A stretch of 64,000 bases of DNA from Billgrantia lactosivorans (GTDB lineage Bacteria; Pseudomonadota; Gammaproteobacteria; Pseudomonadales; Halomonadaceae), in assembly GCF_003254665.1 (NCBI RefSeq), contig NZ_QHGY01000001.1:806001-870000 (forward strand), read 5' to 3'. The notes under the pieces were generated by a model that saw only the letters and a program-made list of their open reading frames with translations, was not told the origin of the DNA and did not search any database. The translations under genes were made by a program, and so were the position numbers. Position 1 is the first letter of the stretch; each line of letters opens with the position of its first letter. This document shows positions 24,676 through 32,632 of the stretch, piece by piece.

Positions 24676-26520
24676 TCAGGTGGTTGGCCGATAGGGATGC
24701 AGGGGATTGTCGCGGGTGGCAATGCGTTTCTCGCCGTCGCCGAACAGCCGGCGCTTGGCGAGCTCCTCGATGTTCACTGTCGCGGCGAACAGGTCGAACA
24801 GCGCGAAACGGGCCGTCAGCTCCGGCCGTGCCGCCTGGTAGTCGCGGATCACCCCGGCGGTCATCGCCCAGAAATCGGCCTCCGGCAGGCCGTAGTGCTG
24901 TTCCAGGCAGAGGCAGAGTTCGGCCAGGGCGATGAAGAAGAGGGCGTCGTAGGTAAAGTCGCGCACCTCGTCGGGATCGTCGGTCAGGAGGTAGGAATTG
25001 CGATTGACCGCCGCGTGACTGGCCGGCTCCGGCACCAGCGCCGGGGCACGCTCGGGCTCGGCCAGCAGCGCCGGGCTGAAGCGCACGCCGTCGTGGAAAT
25101 CCTTCAGCGCGACGCGCTCGGGCCAGCCGTCGCGGTGGATCAGCAGGATGTTCTGCCCATGGGACTCCAGGCCGACACCGTGGGCGTAGAGCAGGTGGAT
25201 CAGCGGCGTGACCGTGACTTCCAGCAAGCGGCGCGTCCAGGCCGCCACGCCATGGCGTCGCACCCAGCCATCGAGCATCGGGGCACCCGAGGCAGCCAGT
25301 TGGGTCAGGCCGTTGAAGGCCAGGGCGCGCTCTCCCGCCCGCAGATGTCGATGCAGGCTCTCCCGCCACACGGCGCCCAGGGTGCCGTAGGCCTGGCTGC
25401 GCCGCGGCTCGGCCAGGCGCGAGACGTCGTGAGCCACACCCAGCACCTCGCGCAGTATGACCGCCGTGTCTCGCAGCGAGGCATCCCGCCTCACCAGGTC
25501 GTGGAGCCAGTCGCTGACGCGTGCGCTGTTTTCCACCGTGTGGGCGGCCAGGATACGGCTGGTGGAGGTGTTGACGATGCTCAACGCGAGCTTGAGGTTG
25601 GCCCGCCGCGGTCGGCTGGCATTGGCCAGGGTGCGGATCGACTGCTGGGCGCGGTAGGTGTCGGCGGCCGCACCCAGGTAGCACAGCCGGCCGGCGGCGA
25701 GTTCGGCCTGGAAGGCGGGCAGGACGATATGGCTCCACTGCCAGGGGTGCACCGGCAGCATGACGAAGTCCTGGGGGCGACGTCCCGCCGAGGCCACCAG
25801 CCGACGGCGGAAACGGTCCAGTGTCGCCTCCCCCAGCTCTTCGCGCAGGAAGGCACCGAGCTGCAGCGATTCGGAAGCCGAGACACGGCAGTCGTCACGA
25901 TGCACGGCTAGCCAGAGGGGCCGGATCGGCTGACGAAACTCGGGGCCGTAGAGGGCGTTGTCGTCTAGCGAGAAACCCAGTCGCGACTTGTAGCTGGGGT
26001 GGTAGGGATGTCCTTCCTGCAGCCGGCCTTCCCAGGCGTCATGATCCCACGCCAGGTCGGGCACGGTCGGCATGCCGCTCACGACGAGCGACTGGGCGTC
26101 CTTGAGCAGGGTCTGCTGCAGTTCTTCCAAGAGCCGGGGCAAGCGTTCGGCGGGAACGATGGGCGCCATCGTCTCGGTCACGAAATCGGCCAGGGCCGCT
26201 TCACGCTGGCGCCCGTCCGCCGCCTGGCGTTGCACCGGATGCAGCGACAGGCGCACCCGGCCGAAGCTCCGCTTGCGTGCGCCCCAGGCGGTGTAGCGTA
26301 CCTCGGAGCCTTCGGCGTCCAGTCCGCTGAGCGAGAAGGCGCGCAAGCCATTGGCGCCGTCCGGCTCCTCGACGCAAGGCAGGACGTCCTCGAACAGCAG
26401 GGCCTGGATGAGCTGGCGCAGTACGCGTTGTTGTGCGCGCGCGTATTCCGGCGTGGCGGGCAGCAGCCCCGGCTCGACGATCGATGTGGGGGTGTGAAGG
26501 ATCGCTTCCATGTCGCTCAT
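24676..26520 (-). CDS. IucA/IucC-family siderophore synthetase, AcsA/SbnF-like (type C)
   Basis: A 614-residue NIS synthetase. Motifs: EGHPYHPSYKSRLGFSLDDN (about residues 172-191), nucleotide-binding VHPWQWSH (about 260), LKLALSIVNTSTSRILAA (about 314-331), ESHGQNILLIHRDG and LKDFHDGVRF (about 465-490). The HPSYKSRLGF form is typical of the type C/IucC-like subgroup, which condenses a monoester or monoamide precursor with a second amine. The start forms an ATGA overlap with the upstream synthetase stop; a second Met lies three codons later. Subtype assignment is by motif and gene order only. Confidence 0.88.
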   Translation of the reverse strand: MSDMEAILHTPTSIVEPGLLPATPEYARAQQRVLRQLIQALLFEDVLPCVEEPDGANGLRAFSLSGLDAEGSEVRYTAWGARKRSFGRVRLSLHPVQRQAADGRQREAALADFVTETMAPIVPAERLPRLLEELQQTLLKDAQSLVVSGMPTVPDLAWDHDAWEGRLQEGHPYHPSYKSRLGFSLDDNALYGPEFRQPIRPLWLAVHRDDCRVSASESLQLGAFLREELGEATLDRFRRRLVASAGRRPQDFVMLPVHPWQWSHIVLPAFQAELAAGRLCYLGAAADTYRAQQSIRTLANASRPRRANLKLALSIVNTSTSRILAAHTVENSARVSDWLHDLVRRDASLRDTAVILREVLGVAHDVSRLAEPRRSQAYGTLGAVWRESLHRHLRAGERALAFNGLTQLAASGAPMLDGWVRRHGVAAWTRRLLEVTVTPLIHLLYAHGVGLESHGQNILLIHRDGWPERVALKDFHDGVRFSPALLAEPERAPALVPEPASHAAVNRNSYLLTDDPDEVRDFTYDALFFIALAELCLCLEQHYGLPEADFWAMTAGVIRDYQAARPELTARFALFDLFAATVNIEELAKRRLFGDGEKRIATRDNPLHPYRPTT

Positions 26521-28343
26521 TCGGCTCGCTTGATCGGGTTGACGATATCGATGAACAGCGGCGAGGCGCCGCGCTGGCGGAAACAGCTCAACAGGTTGGC
26601 CTTGGCCGGCCAGTGGTCGGCCCGCAATAGCGCTTCGGCGTAGGCCGCGAGGCGCTCGCCCCCCTCCTCTCGCAGGCGCGCCAGGCGAGCGCCCACCAGT
26701 CGCCATAAGCGGCTCTCGCAGACGCCGAGGTGACCGGCCAGCGCATTCACCACGCCACCCAGGTGGTTGACGCAGAAGTAGTACTGGGTGCGCCGCCAGG
26801 CGGTCTCCGGCGCGTACAGCAAGGGGCTGTCCTCGGCAATGCCGAGCGCGGGCCAGGCGTATAGCTCGGCGACCCGCTCGCGATCGAGGCTGACGCCTTC
26901 CAGGTCGCGTACGTAGAGGGTCCGCGGCCACCCCTGCTCCAGACGCAACAGGCAGTTCTGCAGGTGCGCCTCGAAGCTGACCCCGGTTTGCGCCAGGACG
27001 CTCAGGATCGGTACCAGGGAAATATCCAGGTAGGCCTCGAACCAGCGGGCGAGATCCACCTCTCCGCCGGCGCCCTGGCGAATCGCCGCGATCAGCTTGG
27101 GCTCGGTCTCCCCCGGATAGGGCTCGAGCAGCGACGCGAGAACGCAGGCCTGCCGGGTGTCGGCCGGCATCGGCCGAAAGAGCGTCGTGAACGCAGCGAC
27201 CCGGTGGGCGGCCAGTGCCGGATGTGCCGAATCCAGGGTGCGATAGCCGGTCTCCTTCACCACCTGGAAGGCCTCGCTCTCCAGGTCTCCCCGCAGGCGG
27301 TGGATGACCCGCGCGGCGTCGAGGGTTCGGCGCGATTGCTCCAGGGTGTTCTCGCGGACCAGGTTGGTGATGCGCACCTGCAGGGGCAGCTTGTAGCCGT
27401 GGCCGGTCTCGGGCAGCCACACCGAGCGCACCGAGGAAGTGGGATAGGCCCATGGGCCAAGCGTCCCCAGGTCGACGAGATCTGCCCTCTCCAGCAGTGG
27501 CCGGATGTCGGGCTGCGGCAGCAGATAGTCCGCCTGCCAGGGGTGCATGGGCAGGACGGCATGGTCGTCGTATCGCCCGCCGAGCCGACGACGGGCCGCG
27601 GCCACCACGTCCTCGGCGAGGCCGCCGCCGGGCGCCTCGAGCCACTCCTCTACCAGCCACTCGCGTCGCACGGCCACATAGCGGAGCCGGAAACGGGCGC
27701 CGCGCTCCGGACTGTAGTCGTCGAACGGGCGCCGCTCGGCACCCTGGGAGCACTTGGGGAACGGATGGAAGGGATGCCCCAGGTAGAGCGACTGCTCGGC
27801 GGTGATGAAGTCTGGCGCCTCGGATGGCGTGCCGGCGTGGCGGCGACGAAAGTCGTCGAGATGCGCCGCCATGCGGGTGAAACTGTTGTTGATCTTGTCG
27901 CGCATGTCCCACAGCCGCAGCTCGTGGGTGTTGCCGCTTGCCGGTACGCCCAACGATTCCAGCAGGTGCTGAAGGATGTCCTGCATGTCCAGCGGCACCA
28001 CCCGCCCCCGGGCATCGCGCAGATAGAAGGCCGCACCGTAGCGATGCTGCCCCGAGGGCGAGAAGGTGCGCAGCGTGCCGATCAGCTCGCCCGCCGGCAG
28101 CGTCACCCGGAAAGGCTCGCCGGCATCGAGCAGCGGTGCCGCCAGCTCGCTCTCGTCCCGCCGCGGGTCATGGCATCCCGTCTCGCGCAGGTAGCTGTTG
28201 AGCAGCGCGCGCAGCGTGGCCTCCTTCGCCAGCAGGTGGCTGGCATAGGAAGGACAGTGGGCGTGGGGCGCAGGCAGGGGGGCCTGATCCGGGGCTTGTG
28301 CTCTCTCGGGAGCGCTAGATCTTGGTAGCTCGATGTGAGTCAT
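26517..28343 (-). CDS. IucA/IucC-family siderophore synthetase, SbnE/AcsD-like (citrate-activating, type A by position)
   Basis: A 608-residue NIS synthetase. Motifs: GHPFHPFPKCSQG (about residues 187-199), MHPWQADYLLP (about 268), YKLPLQVRITNLVRENTL (about 322-339), VSFEAHLQNCLLRLEQG (about 455) and YVRDLEGVSLDRERVAEL (about 478-495). The RDLEGVSL variant and the position directly after the exporter match SbnE, which joins citrate to the diamino acid in staphyloferrin B. The gene starts inside the end of the exporter gene (29-nt overlap) with GAGGAA upstream. The upstream open frame to 28544 lies antisense-like within the exporter and is not used. Subtype is inferred. Confidence 0.87.
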   Translation of the reverse strand: MTHIELPRSSAPERAQAPDQAPLPAPHAHCPSYASHLLAKEATLRALLNSYLRETGCHDPRRDESELAAPLLDAGEPFRVTLPAGELIGTLRTFSPSGQHRYGAAFYLRDARGRVVPLDMQDILQHLLESLGVPASGNTHELRLWDMRDKINNSFTRMAAHLDDFRRRHAGTPSEAPDFITAEQSLYLGHPFHPFPKCSQGAERRPFDDYSPERGARFRLRYVAVRREWLVEEWLEAPGGGLAEDVVAAARRRLGGRYDDHAVLPMHPWQADYLLPQPDIRPLLERADLVDLGTLGPWAYPTSSVRSVWLPETGHGYKLPLQVRITNLVRENTLEQSRRTLDAARVIHRLRGDLESEAFQVVKETGYRTLDSAHPALAAHRVAAFTTLFRPMPADTRQACVLASLLEPYPGETEPKLIAAIRQGAGGEVDLARWFEAYLDISLVPILSVLAQTGVSFEAHLQNCLLRLEQGWPRTLYVRDLEGVSLDRERVAELYAWPALGIAEDSPLLYAPETAWRRTQYYFCVNHLGGVVNALAGHLGVCESRLWRLVGARLARLREEGGERLAAYAEALLRADHWPAKANLLSCFRQRGASPLFIDIVNPIKRAE

Positions 28344-29748
28344 GGGCTGGCGTTTCCTCACAGCGGTGGGAGGGAAGCGACAACGCCAGTGGCGTTGCCA
28401 GGAGAACCAGAACGGCCAGGGCGACGAAGGCCTCGCTCGCTGCCGCGAGCGCGGCCGCCTCGCCAGAGGCCCCCTGGGCGATGAGGTGCGACGTGCGCAG
28501 GTCGTGGTGCAGGGCCAGTGCCGCGACCCCCAGCGCCGAGGCAAGCCGGCGGCCCAGGTTGTTCATCGCCGACGCCTGGGCGATGCGGTCGTCATGCAGG
28601 GCATTGAGACCGACCGTGGTCGCCGGCAGGTAGCCGAAGCCAAGGCCGACTCCGCGCGCCGCCATCAACACGCCGATCAGCCACAGCGGCGCGTCGTGGC
28701 CCAGCGCGGCGAGTCCCAGCAGCGCGGCTGCGGTCACCAGCAGGCCGAGGACCACGATTCGGCGCGCCGAGCCCCTGTCGACCAGGCGACCCGCCCAGGG
28801 GGAGCAGGCGGCCGCCATCAGAGCGGCAGGCAAGAACATCATGCCGGTGGTGAGCGCGTCGTAGCCCATCACCTGCTGCATCCAGAGCGGGATCAGCAGC
28901 AGGCAACCGAAGGTGGCGACGGCCTGAGCGCAGGCGATGAGAACGCTGGCGCGAAAGACGCGAACGGAGAACAGCCGCAGTTCAAGTAGCGGGTATCGCC
29001 TTCCCCGCTCGACATGCACGAAAACGACCAGGAGCAGCATCCCGACGGCGAGCGGAGCCCAGCTTCGATATGCCAGCAGGTCGAGCGGCGACGCCACGGC
29101 ACCCAGGGCAATCAGTACCCCGCCGACGCCCAGGGTCACCAGCACGAAGCCGGCCAGGTCGAAGGGGCGCTTGCGGTCGAGAGGACGTTCCGTCAGGTAG
29201 CCGTGACCGCTCGCCAGCGCCAGGATGGCGACCGGCAGGTTCATCACAAACAGGGCCGGCCAGGAACTGACTTCCAGCAACAGCCCACCGACGCCGGGAC
29301 CGATCGCCGGAGCCACCATCGCGGCGAAGCCCCAGAGGCCGGTCACCCGGCCACGCCGTTCGGCGGGCCAGGCGGCGAAGATCAATGGCAGCGAGAGCGG
29401 CATCATGAGCCCCGCGGCCACACCCTGCAGCCCACGCGCCAGCAGCACCCCCGCCAAGCCCGCGGCCAGGGCACCGAGCAGGGAGGAGAGCAGAAACAGC
29501 CACAGGCCCAGCAGATAGAGGCGTCGCGTGCCGAAGCGGGCGGCAAGAAAACCGGTCAGCGGCATGGTCATGCCCATTGCCAGCAGAAACAGGCTCATCA
29601 CCCAGCCGACGCGGGCCGCTCCCGCGTCGAACACGCGCATCAGTTCAGGAATCGCCAGGTTCAGCGCGCTGTTGTTGAGGCTGACGGTAAACGTCCCCAG
29701 CAGCACGGTGATGAGCGTTCGATAAGCGACGGCGTTCCTTGTCCTCAT
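28315..29748 (-). CDS. DHA2-family MFS transporter, probable siderophore exporter
   Basis: A 477-residue inner-membrane efflux protein with about 14 hydrophobic helices. The DHA2 (EmrB/QacA) signatures are visible: LNLAIPELMRVFDA (about residues 29-42), GFLAARFGTRRLYLLG (about 67-82), ARGLQGVAAGLMMPLS (about 104-119) and GPGVGGLLLEVSSWPALFVMNLP (in two adjoining parts, about 148-172). It is the first gene of the siderophore operon, like YhcA in achromobactin loci or SbnD in staphyloferrin B loci, and probably exports the siderophore. GGAAGGAG six nt before the ATG at 29748 fixes the start; 23 further upstream codons are open but unlikely. Confidence 0.9.
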   Translation of the reverse strand: MRTRNAVAYRTLITVLLGTFTVSLNNSALNLAIPELMRVFDAGAARVGWVMSLFLLAMGMTMPLTGFLAARFGTRRLYLLGLWLFLLSSLLGALAAGLAGVLLARGLQGVAAGLMMPLSLPLIFAAWPAERRGRVTGLWGFAAMVAPAIGPGVGGLLLEVSSWPALFVMNLPVAILALASGHGYLTERPLDRKRPFDLAGFVLVTLGVGGVLIALGAVASPLDLLAYRSWAPLAVGMLLLVVFVHVERGRRYPLLELRLFSVRVFRASVLIACAQAVATFGCLLLIPLWMQQVMGYDALTTGMMFLPAALMAAACSPWAGRLVDRGSARRIVVLGLLVTAAALLGLAALGHDAPLWLIGVLMAARGVGLGFGYLPATTVGLNALHDDRIAQASAMNNLGRRLASALGVAALALHHDLRTSHLIAQGASGEAAALAAASEAFVALAVLVLLATPLALSLPSHRCEETPAHDSHRATKI

Positions 29749-29838
29749 GAGGCTCCTTCCTCGATTTCTTCCCGTCAGTAGCCGAGCGGGACGCGACAAC
29801 AAGGGAGAGGCTGCCACAGCCGATCCTTATATGCAAAC

Positions 29839-29857
29839 GATTCTCAGAATCATTCGT
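29839..29857. promoter_or_regulatory. Fur box between the siderophore operon and the divergent ABC ATPase operon
   Basis: 12 of 19 consensus matches, with a perfect GATTCT-C-AGAATC inverted repeat at 29839-29851, lying about 90 bp from both divergent starts. A weaker half-site (GGAATGAGAA, 10 of 19) follows at 29880-29898 and could serve the plus-strand operon. Confidence 0.72.
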
Positions 29858-29931
29858 AGTCTTATGTAAGCATCGCACTGGGAATGAGAAACGCTTATAC
29901 TCAGCACCAGATTTTCATGAGTCGGTGTTCG

Positions 29932-30774
29932 ATGACTTCCTCCCCTTCTGCCCCCGCACGCCTTCAGGGCGTGGCTCTTGCCGCAGGCTACGAGGGTCGG
30001 CGCGTTCTCGACGGCGTGGACTTTCGCGTCGAAGAGGGTCGGCTCACGGCACTGCTCGGCCCCAACGGCAGCGGCAAGTCGACGCTGCTGAAGACCCTGG
30101 CGCGCACGCTGCCACCGGAATGTGGCCGCGTGCTGCTCGACGGTCGTGACATCCACCGCATGCACACCCGCGACGTGGCCCATCGGCTCGGCATCCTGCC
30201 CCAGAGCCCCAGCGCACCCGAAGGCCTCACGGTACGGGAACTGGTCGGCATGGGACGTTTCCCTCACCAGCGGCTGTGGCGCCAGTGGTCGAGGGAGGAC
30301 GAACGCGCGGTAAGAGCGGCCATGGATGTTGCTCGGGTCGCCGAGTTCGCCGAACGCCCGGTGGACGCCCTCTCGGGCGGCCAGCGGCAACGCTGCTGGA
30401 TCGCCATGGTGCTGGCGCAGGAGACCGATCTCATCCTGCTCGACGAACCGACGACCTTTCTCGACCTCAAGGTGCAGGTCGATCTGCTGGAGCTGCTGGG
30501 GCGGCTGGCGCGTGAGCGCGGCCGCACCCTGCTGGTGGTGCTGCATGACCTCAACCTGGCCGCCGCCTATGCCGACGTACTGGTGATGCTGCGCGAGGGC
30601 CGCATCGTGCACAGCGGCCCGCCGGAAGCGGTGTTTACCGCGGCCAACCTGAAGCAGGTGTTCGATCTCGATGCCGACGTCATGCGTGCACCGAATACCG
30701 GCCGGCCGGTCTGCGTGCCGGCCATGGGCGGTGCCATGTCGCCGGGGCCGGTGCATCGGGGGGTACCGGCATGA
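29932..30774 (+). CDS. Siderophore ABC transporter ATPase (FepC/CbrD type)
   Basis: A 280-residue ATPase with Walker A GPNGSGKST (about residue 46), signature LSGGQRQR (about 146), Walker B LILLDEP (about 166) and the switch histidine in VVLHDLNLA. It reads divergently from the synthetase operon and overlaps the next gene by ATGA. It may pair with the binding protein and FecCD pair at 17.6-20.6 kb, which lack an ATPase of their own, or with the fused permease at 32.6 kb. Start uncertain: ATGs at 29884, 29917 and 29932 are in frame and none has a strong ribosome binding site; 29932 is chosen by family length. Confidence 0.87.
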   Translation: MTSSPSAPARLQGVALAAGYEGRRVLDGVDFRVEEGRLTALLGPNGSGKSTLLKTLARTLPPECGRVLLDGRDIHRMHTRDVAHRLGILPQSPSAPEGLTVRELVGMGRFPHQRLWRQWSREDERAVRAAMDVARVAEFAERPVDALSGGQRQRCWIAMVLAQETDLILLDEPTTFLDLKVQVDLLELLGRLARERGRTLLVVLHDLNLAAAYADVLVMLREGRIVHSGPPEAVFTAANLKQVFDLDADVMRAPNTGRPVCVPAMGGAMSPGPVHRGVPA

Positions 30775-31706
30775 ACGGTGCCAAGCGTTTCTGCGCTCGG
30801 GAGAGTGTCGCGCTGGGCGACCCGCTGGCGGGTAGCGCCGCCCACGCCGAGCACAACCTGCTGCTCAGTTGGCCACGCGCCAAATGGCAGCGCAGCCTGC
30901 GCCGGGCAAGCGACATGCCTGATGCGGTAATGTCGCAGCTGGAAGCCATCGCCGAGGCGGGGCGGCGGGTCAACCTGATCCATCGCCGCGACCAGTCCGA
31001 CGCTTGTCACCGCCTCTACCTGATGCCGGAGAATCGCGGCTTCGAGGTGAGCCACGAGGAACTGGGTGCGTTCCTGGCGGCACTGCGCGAGCGGGCGCCC
31101 CTTGCACGCTGGGAAACCGCCCCGCCCTCGGGCTCTCTGCTGCTGTGCTGTACCCACGGCAAGAAGGACAAGTGCTGCGCCAAGTTCGGCTATGCCGCCT
31201 ACAAGGCCTTGAGCACAGCGGTAACGGAGCGTGACCTGCCTTTCGAGGTGTGGGAGAGCACCCACCTGGGCGGCTGCCGGCTGGCGGCCAGCGCCATGGT
31301 GTTTCCCGCCCTGCGCAAGTACGGCCGCATCGGCGAGGCGGACGTGCTGCCGCTGCTCGAGAGCGAGATGGCTGGACGCCCCTACCTGCCCTGCTACCGC
31401 GGCGACTCGCGCCTGAGCCCAGTGCAGCAGTGCGCCCAGGTCGCCGCGCTGGAGTGGCTGGCGGCACGGGGCATCCACGCCGACGTGGCGATGCAACAGC
31501 CAGTCGAGGCAGGAACCTCGGGGCGCTGCCAGCTGGCCGTGGTCTGGCATGGCAAGAGCGGCGCGGGGCGGCTCGTGGTGCGCTGCGAATCCAGGTGGCT
31601 GCGGCGCCACGACACCTGCGCCGATCTCGTCGCGGGACCGCCTACACCAAGCCAAGTGTGGGTACCGACACGCGTCGAGGCCGTCGAGATGGCCGTACCG
31701 CACTGA
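30771..31706 (+). CDS. Sucrase/ferredoxin-like family protein, probable thioredoxin-fold [2Fe-2S] protein
   Basis: A 311-residue cytoplasmic protein of the Suc_Fer-like family. The Cys-rich thioredoxin-like ferredoxin motif is LLCCTHGKKDKCCAKFG (about residues 123-139), with two more ligands region HLGGCRLAASAM (about 165-176). It is coupled to the ABC ATPase gene by an ATGA overlap. Members inside siderophore operons are candidates for reductive iron release from the imported ferric siderophore. That role fits here because no FhuF- or ViuB-like reductase is seen in the window, but it is inference. Confidence 0.8.
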   Translation: MNGAKRFCARESVALGDPLAGSAAHAEHNLLLSWPRAKWQRSLRRASDMPDAVMSQLEAIAEAGRRVNLIHRRDQSDACHRLYLMPENRGFEVSHEELGAFLAALRERAPLARWETAPPSGSLLLCCTHGKKDKCCAKFGYAAYKALSTAVTERDLPFEVWESTHLGGCRLAASAMVFPALRKYGRIGEADVLPLLESEMAGRPYLPCYRGDSRLSPVQQCAQVAALEWLAARGIHADVAMQQPVEAGTSGRCQLAVVWHGKSGAGRLVVRCESRWLRRHDTCADLVAGPPTPSQVWVPTRVEAVEMAVPH

Positions 31707-31729
31707 TCAACCCTAACCCGAGTCACGCC

Positions 31730-32608
31730 ATGCCCCTGTCGTTCCTCCCCCTTCGCCGCCTGCTCGGGTTGCTCGCCTGGCTGTGGCTGGCCGTCGGCCC
31801 CGCAGGGGCCGACGAAAGCGCAAACCTGGCCACCCTCGACTGGACTCTGGCCGAAACCCTCGTCGCCCTGGGCGAGCCCCCCGAAGCGGTTGCCCAGGTC
31901 GGGGACTATCACAGCTGGGTCGGCGCACCCAGGCTGCCCGATCGGGTCGTCGACCTGGGGCTGCGCACGCAACCCAATGTCGAGCTGCTCGCCGACATCG
32001 CGCCCGAACGGACCCTGCTCACGCCGATGTTCACCTACCTGGCGCCTCGCCTGAGCCGTGTCGGGGCGGTGGACGTCAGGGAGATCTACACGCCGGAGGG
32101 CGACACCTGGCAGCAGATGCTCGCCCTCACCCGTGAGCTGGGTGACTCGATCGGACGACCGGCGTCGGCCGAGCGCCTGGTCGCCTCGACCGAGGCACGC
32201 CTGGCGACACTGAAGTCGCGCCTGCCGCAGACGACCCCGCCCCTCCTGATCATTCAGTTCATGGACGACCGGCACGTGCGGGTGTTCGGCGAGCATGGCC
32301 TGTTCCAGGCCGTGCTGGACCGTCTAGGCCTGGAGAACGCCTGGCAGGGAAAAACCAACTCCTGGGGCTTCTCGCTGGTCGGCCTGGAGGCACTGCTCGA
32401 GCTCGAGGCGCGCCTGGTGGTGGTCGAGCCCTATCCCGTCGGCGTCGAAGAGAAGCTCGCCGACAGCGCGCTCTGGCAATTCCACCCCAGCGTGCGCGAG
32501 GGTACCCTGATCACCCTGCCGCCAGTATGGAGCTTCGGCGCCCTGCCCTCGGCAAGCCGCTTTGCCGACCTCCTCGTCGACGCGCTGTCACGGTCTCCGG
32601 AGGCCTAG
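31730..32608 (+). CDS. FhuD-like periplasmic siderophore-binding protein
   Basis: A 292-residue class III solute-binding protein with a signal peptide to about residue 27 (LLGLLAWLWLAVGPAGADES). Family features: TLDWTLAETLVALGEPPEAV (about residues 33-52), DLGLRTQPNVELLADIAPE (about 75-93) and the C-terminal TLPPVWSFGALPSASRFADL, as in FhuD. It follows the Suc_Fer gene by 23 bp on the plus strand and converges on the fused permease gene with 24 bp between stops. The FhuD/FhuB/FhuC set (this gene, 32633 and 35326) looks like a second, hydroxamate-type import route. Confidence 0.88.
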   Translation: MPLSFLPLRRLLGLLAWLWLAVGPAGADESANLATLDWTLAETLVALGEPPEAVAQVGDYHSWVGAPRLPDRVVDLGLRTQPNVELLADIAPERTLLTPMFTYLAPRLSRVGAVDVREIYTPEGDTWQQMLALTRELGDSIGRPASAERLVASTEARLATLKSRLPQTTPPLLIIQFMDDRHVRVFGEHGLFQAVLDRLGLENAWQGKTNSWGFSLVGLEALLELEARLVVVEPYPVGVEEKLADSALWQFHPSVREGTLITLPPVWSFGALPSASRFADLLVDALSRSPEA

Positions 32609-32632
32609 CGTCCCGTCGGGGCCGGCACCTCG

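Noticed and set aside
24206..25738. 510-codon minus-strand open frame overlapping the aldolase-like and synthetase genes
   Set aside because: Arg/Pro/Gly-rich shadow in another frame of two well-supported family genes.
29880..29898. Second Fur box before the ABC ATPase
   Set aside because: Only 10 of 19 matches and one arm missing; recorded as a half-site, not a separate feature.
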